A DNA stretch of 64,000 nt from Agapetus fuscipes (taxonomy: Eukaryota; Arthropoda; Insecta; Trichoptera; Glossosomatidae): NCBI GenBank assembly GCA_951799405.1, contig OX637337.1:16490347-16554346 (forward strand). Reading direction: 5' to 3'. Shown here piece after piece: positions 19,882 to 31,700 of the stretch. The first letter of the stretch is position 1. Every line of letters starts with the position of its first letter. Below the pieces are notes generated by a model that searched no databases, was not told the DNA's origin, and was given only the letters and a program-made list of their open reading frames with translations. The position numbers and the translations under genes are program-made.

Positions 19882-20865
19882 TAGGGACTGGAAAAAAGTG
19901 GTGTTATTTTTTGCGAAATTCGCGTTATTTTTTTGGGAAATTCGCGTTATTTTTGATCAAAAACAAGGAAATTCGCGTTATTTTTTATAATAAACGGGGA
20001 GATTCGGTGTAATTTTTAGGGTTGATTTGATCGAAATAAAGGTTTATGTAATTGCAAAACTCTAGATTTTACTAATATTTACAATTTATTATATAAACAA
20101 CAATATGTACCTTCAAAAACAATCAATAAACAACATCTGAATCAACTTACAAAAAACCATTGATTGAAAAAAGTATTAATATTTTAATGACACTCCGAAT
20201 ACCCTGCAATATCCTTTTAAAATATTAAATTTAGTCTCTCTAGATAAGGGTTATCTAATTTTTTCGAGGGATGTTGGCTTTTATGAAAGCTTCAAGTTGT
20301 GCTCTTGGCTAATCCAGCAGCAGCTTCACTCCTTGATGTATTTCCTATTTCATTGATGTCACGATTCAAGTCTGTTTGGATGTCCAGGACAGTTCTGCTT
20401 ATCATTTATTTTTTTAATAAAATATATTTGTGAATAGGAATGCAATTCACCAACCTACTCTGCCTGGCCAGAAACAGGTATTATATCATTAATGAAAAAA
20501 TCATTACGAGTATTGTTCATTTTAATTAATAATTCATTTATAATTACCCAATTACATTTGTTAAACCAACGTTCTAGCGTGTTTCAACGTTGAAAGATCA
20601 GCCCACTTGGCCCCCTCGGCTATAACACCGATCATTTTTTCTGTACTTTGCACCTTGCAAAGGGTTTTCACAGGAATCTTTTCTTTCCCACAAAATAGTT
20701 GCGTTGCAGAAGCGACACATAACAACTTTTTCGCACAATTTCTACCAAAAGTACGAAAATTCGCGATATTTGCATAAAACCTCAAATTTCGCGTTATTCG
20801 CGTAAAAACATCAAAATTCGCGAATAAATTCGTTTTATCGCGATCGCGAAATTTTCCAGTCCCTA
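19882..20865. mobile_element. hAT-type nonautonomous element, copy 2
   Basis: The termini are TAGGGACTGGAAAA and TTTTCCAGTCCCTA, with a perfect 8-bp duplication GTTATAAA at 19874-19881 and 20866-20873. Subterminal CGCGTTATTTTT and TCGCGATCGCGAAA repeats flank the core. An inverted R4 SINE is embedded at about 20440-20640, as in the copy at 7180-8182. Confidence 0.9.
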
Positions 20866-20873
20866 GTTATAAA

Positions 20874-21599
20874 TATTTCTGTCATGACAAGCTGAATAGG
20901 ACACAAATTGGTGATAAAAGAATAATCTAGACATCACAAGTTCCATAGTTGTACCTATTTATTTATTTCATGTATTTAAAAATAATAAACCTTTCATTTC
21001 ACATACTTTTCTTCATGAATAGGAGTTTGCCAACTCATAAATATTTTTTCCACATGATCAAAATTGCCAAGAGCAGATAAAGAGAATAAAATACTACCAA
21101 ATATAATTTTTACAAAAAAATGAAAGCTATTTTGCTCTACAATAAAAACATGAACTCCATTCATTTTTATTTTTTTCAATGCATCAAAGCTGTCATAAAA
21201 CTTTGCCTTTCTAGGAAATTTATAGCAGGAACTTAAGAAAACATCTTTTTATTAGACAAAATAAAACCATCAAAGACGAAACAGTTAAACCTCATAAAAT
21301 ATATGAATTGCACTGTTCACAGTTAGTCTTGTTTCACTTATAAACACATTTTTTTGCACCTTTTATTATCTTAGATGTACTTAAAATACAATGTCAATAC
21401 GTAATAAGTCCATTGGTGCAAAATTTTCAATCTTAAATGGAAAACATTTTTTTAATGTCAGGATAACAAATATTGAGAGAGGCATTTATAGTATTTACTT
21501 AACTAAGGTTCAATTTCTTCAACTGTTATAAAATAAGCGGAACTCAGAATGACAAACATCAAACTATAAAATGAGTTGTAATTTTAAATAAAAATAAAT
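20874..21599. other. Gene-free stretch, part 3
   Basis: AT-rich sequence. Nothing recognisable was seen. Confidence 0.4.
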
Positions 21600-21858
21600 A
21601 TTAGGATGGTTAATTTGATGAATGCTGTTTTTGTGTGGATCACATCTCAAAAGCCCTCTACAAGGTTGATTGTCGCTAAAGAAAGCGTCAATTCTCAGCA
21701 AAACTGAGCAAAGCTGGACGGACCTATGGTGACCGGTATTTAGTAGATAATTTTTTTAACCCAGTAAAGAGCTTATTTGATTTTTTGTGCCAGGAATCAA
21801 GTCGACAGCCTTCCAATTCCGAGTTCGAAGCGTTAACCACTAGATTACAGACCAGTCA
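21600..21858 (-). mobile_element. R3 tRNA-derived SINE
   Basis: In minus orientation, the head (CTGTAATCTAGTGGTTAACG type) is at the right end. The body contains the GCGCCAATTCTCAAGC-like block, and the tail the TTGAGGTGTGATACACAC-like block. It is diverged but full length. Confidence 0.7.
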
Positions 21859-21969
21859 AAAAGTTTATAAAGGTTGAAAAGGGTGTAAAGATTATAAAAA
21901 CAAAATGTAAAGGTGGCAATCTAGGATTGTCTTCCAAAAAAAAATACTGTGATTACAACAAATCCATTT

Positions 21970-22254
21970 TATTTATTTTTGTAAAAAACACACAGTTTCA
22001 ATTCACTTTTTATTTTTTATTTTATATGCTTAATTAAACGTTTTCGCCTCAAAAGGCATCATCAGAAGCAATGATTTGCAATAAAAATTAATGACAAACA
22101 AAATTTTATAGACAAACATAAAACAATTATTTGTTAACAATGAAAACGTTTAAGCATTTAAAATAAAAAGTGAATTGAAACTGTGTGTTTTTACAAAAAT
22201 AAATACAATGGACTTTCACAGTGTGAACCACCAAACCCGAACAAATATAATTAT
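21970..22254. mobile_element. Fold-back retroelement (Penelope-like?) with hammerhead-like core
   Basis: A perfect 12-bp duplication ACAAATCCATTT lies at 21958-21969 and 22255-22266. Inverted arms (CACACAGTTTCAATTCAC... and ...GTGAATTGAAACTGTGTG) surround a loop of about 70 bp. On the minus strand at 22042-22065 it reads CTGATGA, a GCCT/AGGC stem, then GAAA, the catalytic-core layout of a hammerhead ribozyme. Arthropod Penelope-like elements are known to carry such ribozymes; assigning this one is inference. Confidence 0.72.
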
Positions 22255-22395
22255 ACAAATCCATTTGTTTATATATGAAACAACCTGTTTATAATAACTT
22301 CACATAATATTTATATTTTTAAGTCAAGCTTTCTTGAAAAAAAGCAGTCAAATGTTCTGTATTTGTACAATCATATATTTGTATGTATTTTTAGA

Positions 22396-22788
22396 TCAGT
22401 TGCTTTTACTGGTCTCCGGAACGCAGACAAACAGCTTGGCGCAAGCCAAATTGAAAGAATTTGAGGCGTTGGTCAACCAGGCGGGTTTCGTTTTCCATCC
22501 GATGGTCACAAAGTAAACGGGAATACCCGTAATTGTCAGGATTATCCCGACCCCCACCTCGTACGGAGATGCGTAGCACGGGAACGTTACGAGGAATGTA
22601 CAGATGATGAAGAAAATGACGGGGAGGCATATGTTGACTTTGATGGGTCGGGGTAAGTCGGGTTTTGTGCGACGCATGTAGAGTAAGCCTGTGACGGACA
22701 TGAGGGTAAAGACGGCCTCTACGAAGCTGACGTAAGTGATGAGAGAATAGACATCTCGGATTACAAGGAGTACCAGAGTGATGATGCA
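22396..22788 (-). CDS. Transporter exon 5
   Basis: The acceptor CAG is at 22789-22791. It covers TM9-TM12, from [20 protein letters not shown] to [20 protein letters not shown], with a TGA at 22396-22398. A GTAAAA just before the stop could be a cryptic donor, but the length already suits the family. Confidence 0.9.
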   Translation of the reverse strand, partial: CIITLVLLVIRDVYSLITYVSFVEAVFTLMSVTGLLYMRRTKPDLPRPIKVNICLPVIFFIICTFLVTFPCYASPYEVGVGIILTITGIPVYFVTIGWKTKPAWLTNASNSFNLACAKLFVCVPETSKSN

Positions 22789-25700
22789 CTGAAATTCAAA
22801 AAAATAAATGTTTTAATTGAGGTTCTAAATTGGTTTGAATCTAAGATTACGACAGCTTATAAAATAGGTTCGATTTAATTTAATAACTTATAAATTAGGC
22901 TTGAAAATAAACTAGGCGACCCATCCTTTTTTTCCATTTCAACCCATTTTTGGGGTTGACCTGGGTTGAGTCTTATAAAATAGTTAATGGGACATCTAGT
23001 GAGACTTATTGAAAGTATTAGCCTCATACATTTGCCAGCTAAGAACATGAACAGCTGGAGAACATGAAAACTTAGAAAGAATAAAATATTATAGAAATAT
23101 ATGGTTTTGTAGAATTGAGTTTATTTCATATAGGGATCAGCATTTTCTTTTGTTGTATCTTAAGTTTATCTAAAAATTGGTTTGAGTCTTGGATAAAGTA
23201 GCAAATCAGACATCTAGTGAGATTTATGGAAAGTATTAGCCTCATAGCCAAGCGAAGGATCCCGGTGAGCGTGGAAACTAACAAAAAAAATTTTTTTTTA
23301 AAAGAAATGACTTATTTCTTCCAAAAGAGATTTTCTTAACAAATTTTGATAAACATTTAAGCATTTTGATTGACACTAGAATAAAAAATGTTTTGAGTTA
23401 TTTACCCTGCAAGACATTACATAAAATCCCCTTGATTGTTAAAGTCGAACAAATGAATAAAAACTAAAACAATCACTAGGTGTACCACCGTTTATTTTAT
23501 GCATTTTTGATTTACCCAATCAAGAGAAATTTATGTAAATGTTTCATAGTATTTTTAAAAAGCATTTTACCTACTAGTATTTAAAAAAAATGTATGTTGA
23601 TTCTCATTTCTTGTGACGGCTTAGTAACCCTTGGCGGTATTCAAATTTTTGGTGAACTAAACACCAAAATGAGGAATCATTTCTAACGTTTTTGACGAAA
23701 TGGAACCCTAATACTCTGTCTTTGAACACAAGAGCTCTACCAACTGAGCAAACACTTTTTAAATAAAATACTTATTATTCTGTTTTCTCACCATAAATAT
23801 TAGCGAAGGCACCGGTGTAAATCTCTTGATATCAATCAGGGAAATAGCTTGAGGAAGATGCCCATTTCTAGCGCCGACAAAGAACAGTCGAGATGAAGCA
23901 AAGATGGCTCCATTTAAGGACCCAAAAGTGGAGCAGGCAACAAAGAAGGGCATAGTCCATGACATGAAGCCAAGCATTTTGTCTCCGAAGGTCACGGCCA
24001 CTGCGTTGGAGGAGAGGATTTCTTCACGGGATAGTACAGAGAAGTAGGCGAGGTTTGTGACGACGTAGATGGTTGTCACCAATGGCATGGAGATGCAGAT
24101 TGCCTTGGGAAGATTTCTGGAAACAAAACACTTTACGATTCAATATTTAATTTTGGGAAGATATATTATTAAAAAGTTGGTAAATATAATGAATTATTAT
24201 CATCATTATCATTACAGCCCGTTGTGGGTCTTGACCTCCTTTAGGAATTGCCTTCACCGTTCCCTCTCGTCACTAATTGGTTATAGTGAATAAAGGTTGG
24301 GAAAAATTGAGCATTTGGTGTCATAATAGGGTAATTGCAGTGGTGGGGATTGAAAATGCTATGGTTGTGTAGAGTACATCGCACGCTTAATAATAAAGAG
24401 AAATAACTCGAAAATTGGGAAAATCGAGATTTTGTAATAAAACGCAGGAACAATGCGAGAAGAATAGGTAGAATGCGACAGCCGTTCAATTTGGACGAAT
24501 ATGACCGAGATAAAACATCGGCCGCCTTTTTCATCCCATAAAAGTTGTACTGGGTGTCTGAACTTTAAACGTGATTTCCCAACATTCTTGTTTTTCGAGT
24601 TATTGCTCTTTATTATTAAACATGCGACATTTCAAGAATCAAAACCATATATTTTTAAGTAGTAAAAATAAATATTTGATTGTTTTTTTTTTTTTAAATA
24701 AAATGCTGATGGTGCTATTCTTAGACATTTTAGCCGTCCGATGAGCTCACGCTTTGACAAACTAATGAGGCCTGGTCTGGAAGTCTCATCACCACCCTCA
24801 TTCTTACCTACCGAATTTTGGTAATATTTGTATGAAGACTAATCAGCTGTTCACTTACGGCCATCTTGGATTGACAGGTCTTCATACAAATGCATCATTA
24901 GTTTGTCAAATCATGGGCTCAACGGACGACTAAAATGTCTAACAATACCACCTTAAGAATTTCAGACCCGCTAAAACAGAGCGAGGTTGGCTAGCCAAGC
25001 CGTGACATCACTGGATCCGCCAGGCTACCTGGTGGCCTCGGTGCAGTTCTATGAAATACATACTATCCGAAGATTCAGTGACGTCACATCCGCCTAAATA
25101 AAAACTGTCCTCTTTGACGGGAAAATGCGCTAATCTTAAAGATCTATAATTTAAGAACTACGCCAGATATTATTTTGTGTAAAACGCAGATGCATTTTTG
25201 AAAATGTAATCTATCATGTTATGAAATAAAAAAATAGGAGAAATTACCCTATTCAATGGACCAGACAAACAGTTGCCATTTAAAAATGCTATGCTTTCAA
25301 GGATAACATGGCAAAAACTTGCATCTATAATCTATGTTGCCAAGATATATTATTAATTTAAGTTTTTGTTTTCAAAATTGAATAAATGTTGACATCAAGT
25401 CAATTGAAATAAAACAAATACTCAAATTCAAGGGCACTGCATTGCCAAACACCTACATAAGTAAACAAATGTATTCAGTTATTTAACCATGTCGAAAAGT
25501 AAAAATAATTTACAGTAGGTAATTTTAAAAAGTCTGTGCAAATGTAAATAAAGAACACCAGCTGTATTGTCAGACAGATCCTGATGGAGTCAATAATTTA
25601 ATTATGTTGCAATATATTGCACAGCTGGAATTCTTGGTAAGAAAATTACATTTTACATAAATGTATAATTCTAATTTGTCTGCATATTCATATTTTAGCT

Positions 25701-28700
25701 GTTGATCATTTTCACATGGTAACATTTCAAAAACGCATGGTAACCATTTTCTTAAAAGGTAATGTTTCATTTAAAAGAAACTAAAAAAACGCAATGAGGC
25801 TAAACGTTCAGTGCAACTTCTTTCTGCGTCATCCCAAAAGGGGTACCTACAATCACTGAAAATCTGTGACACAATAGCTATTTATGTTACTGCCAAATAA
25901 TGAAGGCCATTGAAACATGAGTGCCACACAAGTGTTACAATGGCTAATTACGTGCAGCGGTATACTATACTTTTTCTACTAGGGTACCATTAAATAAATA
26001 ATGAAATAAGAAATAATAGACATTATAATGGTCATTCATAATATTCATTTGAATTAATTTAAACTTTACCTTTTTCAGATGGTTTAAATTGCCCTGCGAT
26101 TTGATTATGCATGTCTTTATTTCTTCCGGTGAAAAAACCTTGGATTTTTATACGGCCCTTCGGATTTTCTTTTGAAAAAAATGGATCCAATTTGGAGTAA
26201 TGATATAAATCAATTTGGTGGCTTCTAATAAAGGTAGATCATAGCATTGAGCGCGTCGACCATAACGTGGAAGATTTAATTTTCTTTGCAATCCCATAAA
26301 AGACTATGTTTTTTCGCCAAGAAAAAAGTTCCAAATTCAAAAATGATTTAATTTCAGCACGGGTTAGGCGTTGTGTAATGGTTATTACACAATGAGCTGT
26401 AAAAATGTATGGCATTATGATCCCGTTAGACATTTCGTTTTGAGTAATTAGCATATAGGAGTGCAACTAGGTGTAATCTTCTGAGAGGACTGTGGGCGAC
26501 CTTAAACAGGGTCCAAGCTGAGTTAGGCCAATGCAAGATGTAACTGTGGTGCAGAGAATCAGACTGTCCGGCACATAGTGGAGAAGTTTCCTACCAAAAG
26601 ACACCCTCCTGGCCTGAAGCACCTCCATGAAGCCATGTCAGGAGTATTGAAGTGGATGGAGCGTTTTTTGGCTCTCACGCGGTTCAGTAACCAAAAAAAC
26701 AACTTTTGATTTTTGACAGCCGTGTGCAAAGAAATTAATTACTGTTTTAATAGAAACTATTGATAAAAGTAAAAAGTATCTTTGGGAGAAATTAAAAGCT
26801 CACAATGAATAATATGAAACTGGTGGTACATAGCCGCGTTGTTACTGAGTCTGATGTATGAAAGGGAGGCAATCATGTTAAATGAAAGAGAACTAAGTGA
26901 AGTATGTACAGTAGAAATAAATTTGTAAAGAGTAACAACTGGTAAGACTCTAAAAATATGGTTGGTAATGATTTGTTTGACCACCCGTGCTGTAAAAATC
27001 GGTTCACTTTTGCCAATGCCACCCCGGTTCAGGGAACGGCGGCAGGAGTTGCAAGGTTTATGTCCATGTGAGGTTTTCTTTATTTGTATGCACACATGCA
27101 GAATGTGTAGGCGCGAACCTACATGTGCCTGTCTGTAGGCATGCATTTCATATGAGCCTTAAATGTTAACATATCCTTGCAGCTTAGATTATAGATTATA
27201 GATTATAGAAATAGAAAAAAGCACAAAACATTTGAAAGAACAGATGACAAAAAAGAGTTTACAAAGAGAACATCAAAAGTTGCAGTGAAAGTGAAATATT
27301 CAGGAAAGAATTGATTCATAAGTTAGACTAGGTTGTTAACAACCAGAATCTACAGTGAGAAAGAAAAGATTGTGAATGGTGAATGTTGAGGGAGGAAATA
27401 AAGACTCCTTTTCAGGTAAAACAAAGTGGAGACATAATTGCAAAGATCTCAAAGACATCAACTAGAGGAAATGCAAATATGAGGTTCGCATATGAATTGA
27501 TATTTACAAAATTGTGAGTTCACGCAGCCGCGCCGGTGGACTTATAAAAGCAAAGATAACCAGGAACAACAAACAGCGGATGGGCAACAATGAGGTTTTC
27601 TAATGAATTGGCTTGGACAAAATTGTGATGTTACGTGGCCGGGTTGCTAGGGAAAGGCAACAAAAATATTATTATTGATTACGGTTTATAGTCCCATACA
27701 AGAGAGAAGTTGGCCTGCAAAGAAAAGAGTTCTAACTTCAAAGTTGTGATGATTCCATTGTGAAATAGTTATTTATGGACGATGAGTGAAAGTGAGATTA
27801 GAAAAGTCCATACAGACATACAGTGATGATTGGAAAAAGACGGAGTGATAGGGTGAGGAATGATTTTGTTAGAGAGGAATGTGGTGTAAGAGAAAGTGTG
27901 AAAGTAAAGATTAAAAGAAGTATGCTTAGATGGTTTGGACACATGGAGAGAATGAATGAGGAAAGACTGACGAAGAAAGTATATGCTGCAAGAATTGATA
28001 TTTGAATGTATTTAATTGCTTGTATTCCTTGACTGATAGGTTGGTATGAGGTTGACCATCCATTCTGTAAAAAATGGTTCACTTTGCGTATGTCACCCCT
28101 ATTTCAGGGAAGGTCGGCAAGAGTTGCAGGGCTTATGTTCATTTGAGATTGTTTTTTTTTATGTAGGTCCACATGGGGCATGTGTGAGCGTGAAATTATG
28201 CGTGTCTGCTTGTGGGAATGCATTTAATATGAATCTCAAATGATACATATCTTTGCAGCTTAGATTTAGATTTAGATGCCACTGCCTAGTAATGATAGTC
28301 TTTGTAACACGAGTGCTAATTTGTGCCATTCGGCTGCGCCTCATGGCACAATAGACAGCAAGAGTGTACAATGCAATGGCATACAATACTTTTTCTAAGA
28401 CTATGAAATAAATAACAAAATAGTAAATAATAGTCATTATAATGTACTCGTCCATTTGAAGTAATTAAACATTACCTTTGTCAAACCGTGTAATTTATCA
28501 TTTCCTTTGATTTTCGAATCTAATCTAAGTTGCAAAGATATATTACATTTAGGATTCATTTTAAATTTATGCTCACAAGCAGACACATATAATGTCGCGC
28601 TTATACTGCCGCATATAAGGTTAAACATTCAAACCCAAACTCAAATAAACATAAGCCCTGCAACTACTGAAGTAGGGGTGTCATTGGCAAAGTGAGCTAA

Positions 28701-31700
28701 GTTTTTACACCATAGGTGGTCAACCTCATACCGACCTATTAGCCAAGTAACTGTTGAAGTTTGTTTATTTTTGGTGGTGAAAATATCTTGCATTATTTTC
28801 CTTTCAAGCCTTTTGTTTTCCTTCGAAAAAAGGAAGGCTACAATTTGGAGTAGTTTGTTAAGTAAATTTGATGATTTTCATTTGAAAAAGGATTGAACGC
28901 AGCGGGGAGAAACTATCAATAAGATGAAAGTATTCATGTACTTGCTGTACTGGCTGACGTTTGAACGTGGTTGCTATGGAAACGGCAAATAATAGTTTGT
29001 TACCGCCTTACCGGTCGCTTAGAAGGAAAGCCCATTCAAAGTTGATATTTTAAATTCAAAAATGGTTCCATTTCTGACAATGTGCATGCGCACATTTTCA
29101 TTTCAAAACGGGTACCCGTTGCGTAATGGTCATTACGCAACCGGCTGTGGAAATGTATAGCATTGTGATTCCGTTAGCCGTTTTGTATTTAGTAAATTAC
29201 CAAATGGGAGTAGAAAAAAATTATTGTACTCTTTTGTATACTTACATAAAAAGAGAAAGTAATTTATTTGAATTTGAGAATGCTTCTATATAGGTAGTAT
29301 TGGTTTTGCCTGTTGGTTCAGGAAAGCATCATCCTGTTAGCAGACACACACAAATGAAAAGAAAAGCAGTGATACCGTGATTAAAAATAAATAAATTAGG
29401 CTGATTTATTTGGTGAGCGCTGTTTTTGTGTGTATCACACCTCAAGAGCCCTCTAAAGTGATACCTTCATAAAAACATTTTTACTGACTTGTAGGGCTCT
29501 TTCAACTCTTCCGTGACAAAGTTCAGGTAGTTCCATCCGGAGTAGGAGAACAGGCCCGCGTAGAAGGCAAGAGCTATGTATCCTGGCGAGGTTTGCGTGT
29601 CGGCCATCGGTGAACGAAGGCCGTCCAGGTTCCCGCAAGCCAGATAATAGATGCCGGCAAAGACGATGATGAGCAATGCAAAGATTTTGGTTCCGGTGAA
29701 AATGTCCTGTACTCGGGTCACCCATTTTACATCGTAGCAGTTGATGACGGTCAGCAAACCTGGAAAATTAAAAAATTTGTTTTAAAATAAAGTACTTAAG
29801 AAAATAATTAGTAATATTTTTAATAAATGTCCAGGTAGATCAGTAGGTAGAATGCTTGTGTTCAAAATCAAAGGGTTAGAGTTTGATTCTAGAGCAGGTG
29901 TCTGTTGGAATGCAGCTGAGGGAAGTTAGAAGTATAGAATCCACGAACTAACACATAACACCACTGTTGTGTCAGCTGGATTGGCTTTGTGTTCCACAGC
30001 GCATTGAGTATAAACTGTTCTTAACACCACAAAGAACACTATGAGAGGACAACACTGCCTCGTGTAGTGGCAATGTTGTCAAGCCAACTGTTTTGAACAA
30101 GACTTTTTAATCTGCCGAAAGTGGACCCAGAACTTATGTAGGTCCCAGAGCTTTTGCACAAGTCCTCAGTTTGGTGAGCGTGCTTAAGTAGTGGCGGCTC
30201 CAAGGGCATGGAACCAACTGTCACCAAGAGATCCAACTGTGGTCCGAGAGATTGCTGACAGCAGTCACTTCAAGAGACGTCTGAAGATTGATCTGTTAAC
30301 AGAATCTTTTGAAGCGATTTTGGAATGACAATGTCAAGAAACGGTGCCAATGAAAAAGTTAATTGATTCGTCATCATCACCATCATCGATAGCTCAGTTG
30401 GTTGAAGGGCTGAAGCCCAATCTATAATCTAAGTTGCAAAGATATATTACATTTAAGATTCATATTTAATGCATTCCCACAAGCAGACACGTATAAGTTC
30501 GTGCTTAAAGATGACGCATGTGAACCTACAATATAAAACCCAATCTCAAATGAAAATAAGCCCTGCAACTGATGCCGACTTTTTTTACTTATGGGTGGTC
30601 AGCCTCATACCAACCTATAAGTCAAGGAATAGTAATATAATAAATCATTCAAATTTCGAACAGAAAGAATTCTAATATCTAATTCAAATGACATTTATGG
30701 CCCTAAGAACACCGCCATGATGAACCGGACCGAGCAGCTTAAATAGGTAGGTAATGAAATAACATTTTAAGTACCTACCTATGTAAATTTAACGGCCATT
30801 CTTTATCAATTGAGTCAGATATTGAGGGTGTAAGAGACCAATAGAGACATTACTGACAGAGCAAATCTCTGGGGATATTGTCAAGTGAATTTGAAAGGAT
30901 AACAGAGAAAACGTGGGCCCGCATTATGGAGCTGTTGAAATCGTATTTGAGCATATAATCAATAGATTTAATTTTCATTCTTAATAGATTAAACTTTGTG
31001 ACTGCTCAGGTCCTATTCCCACCGAGGGTGTCAGACATGATTTCGCATTTCGGTGTAAGCCCAAAAGTAAAGCAAAAACTCAAAGTAAAATACCGGCCAG
31101 GTTGAGACTCAGCCTTTGGAAGAAATGAGTACCTATCCTTCGAGAGCTGGGAAACCCCCACATCAACTGAAATGGTTGGTGTCAGGCCAGCCCTTACCAG
31201 TAAAAATTAATAGGTTCCACTCGCCACATGCGACCCCTTCGGAGACAACGCAGCAAGAAGTTAAACTACTTATATCTATAGGTAGGCACAAATTCTATAG
31301 ATTGATTTGAGTCCACTTACGCGATGTTTTACACTAGAGAGAATTTCACTGTAATTGTTTAGTTAGAATTCTAATACACGGCTCAGTTTATTTTTTTAGT
31401 ATATTTACGCAGACCTTGACTTATAGGTTGGTATGAGGCTGACCACCAACAGGTACTGTAAAAATGGTTCTCTTTGCCAACGTCACGCCTGCTTCAGGGA
31501 AAGTCGGCACGAGATGCAGGGCTTATGTTCATTTGAAACTGTGTTATGTTGGAAGTTCATATGCGGCAGTGATCGACCTTAAAAGTGTAGTTTTTTGCAA
31601 AAGAAAATTTATTTTTGTGTCAGTATTATTTTGATTTCTTTTCGTAATGTTAGAGATTAAAAATTTAATACAGATTTGCCATTTTTTCACATACTGAATT

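Larger units (their letters stand above)
24117..29488. other. Transporter intron 3
   Basis: Besides listed elements it contains the repeat at about 24775-24900 shared with 16055-16185, AT-rich unremarkable sequence at 25100-26200, and a LINE C-terminal remnant at 26485-26690. There is an RTE-like scrap at 26855-26970 and a plus R1 at about 26972-27208 with ATAGATT units. R6 copies lie at about 27475-27760 and a minus R1 at about 28515-28750. A repeat at about 28960-29220 is shared with 16190-16365. An R3 tail fragment is at about 29395-29455. Confidence 0.55.

Noticed and set aside
22396..22789. Other-frame open readings of the transporter's last exon
   Set aside because: The His/Arg-rich alternative frame overlaps the clear transmembrane frame and has no splice logic.
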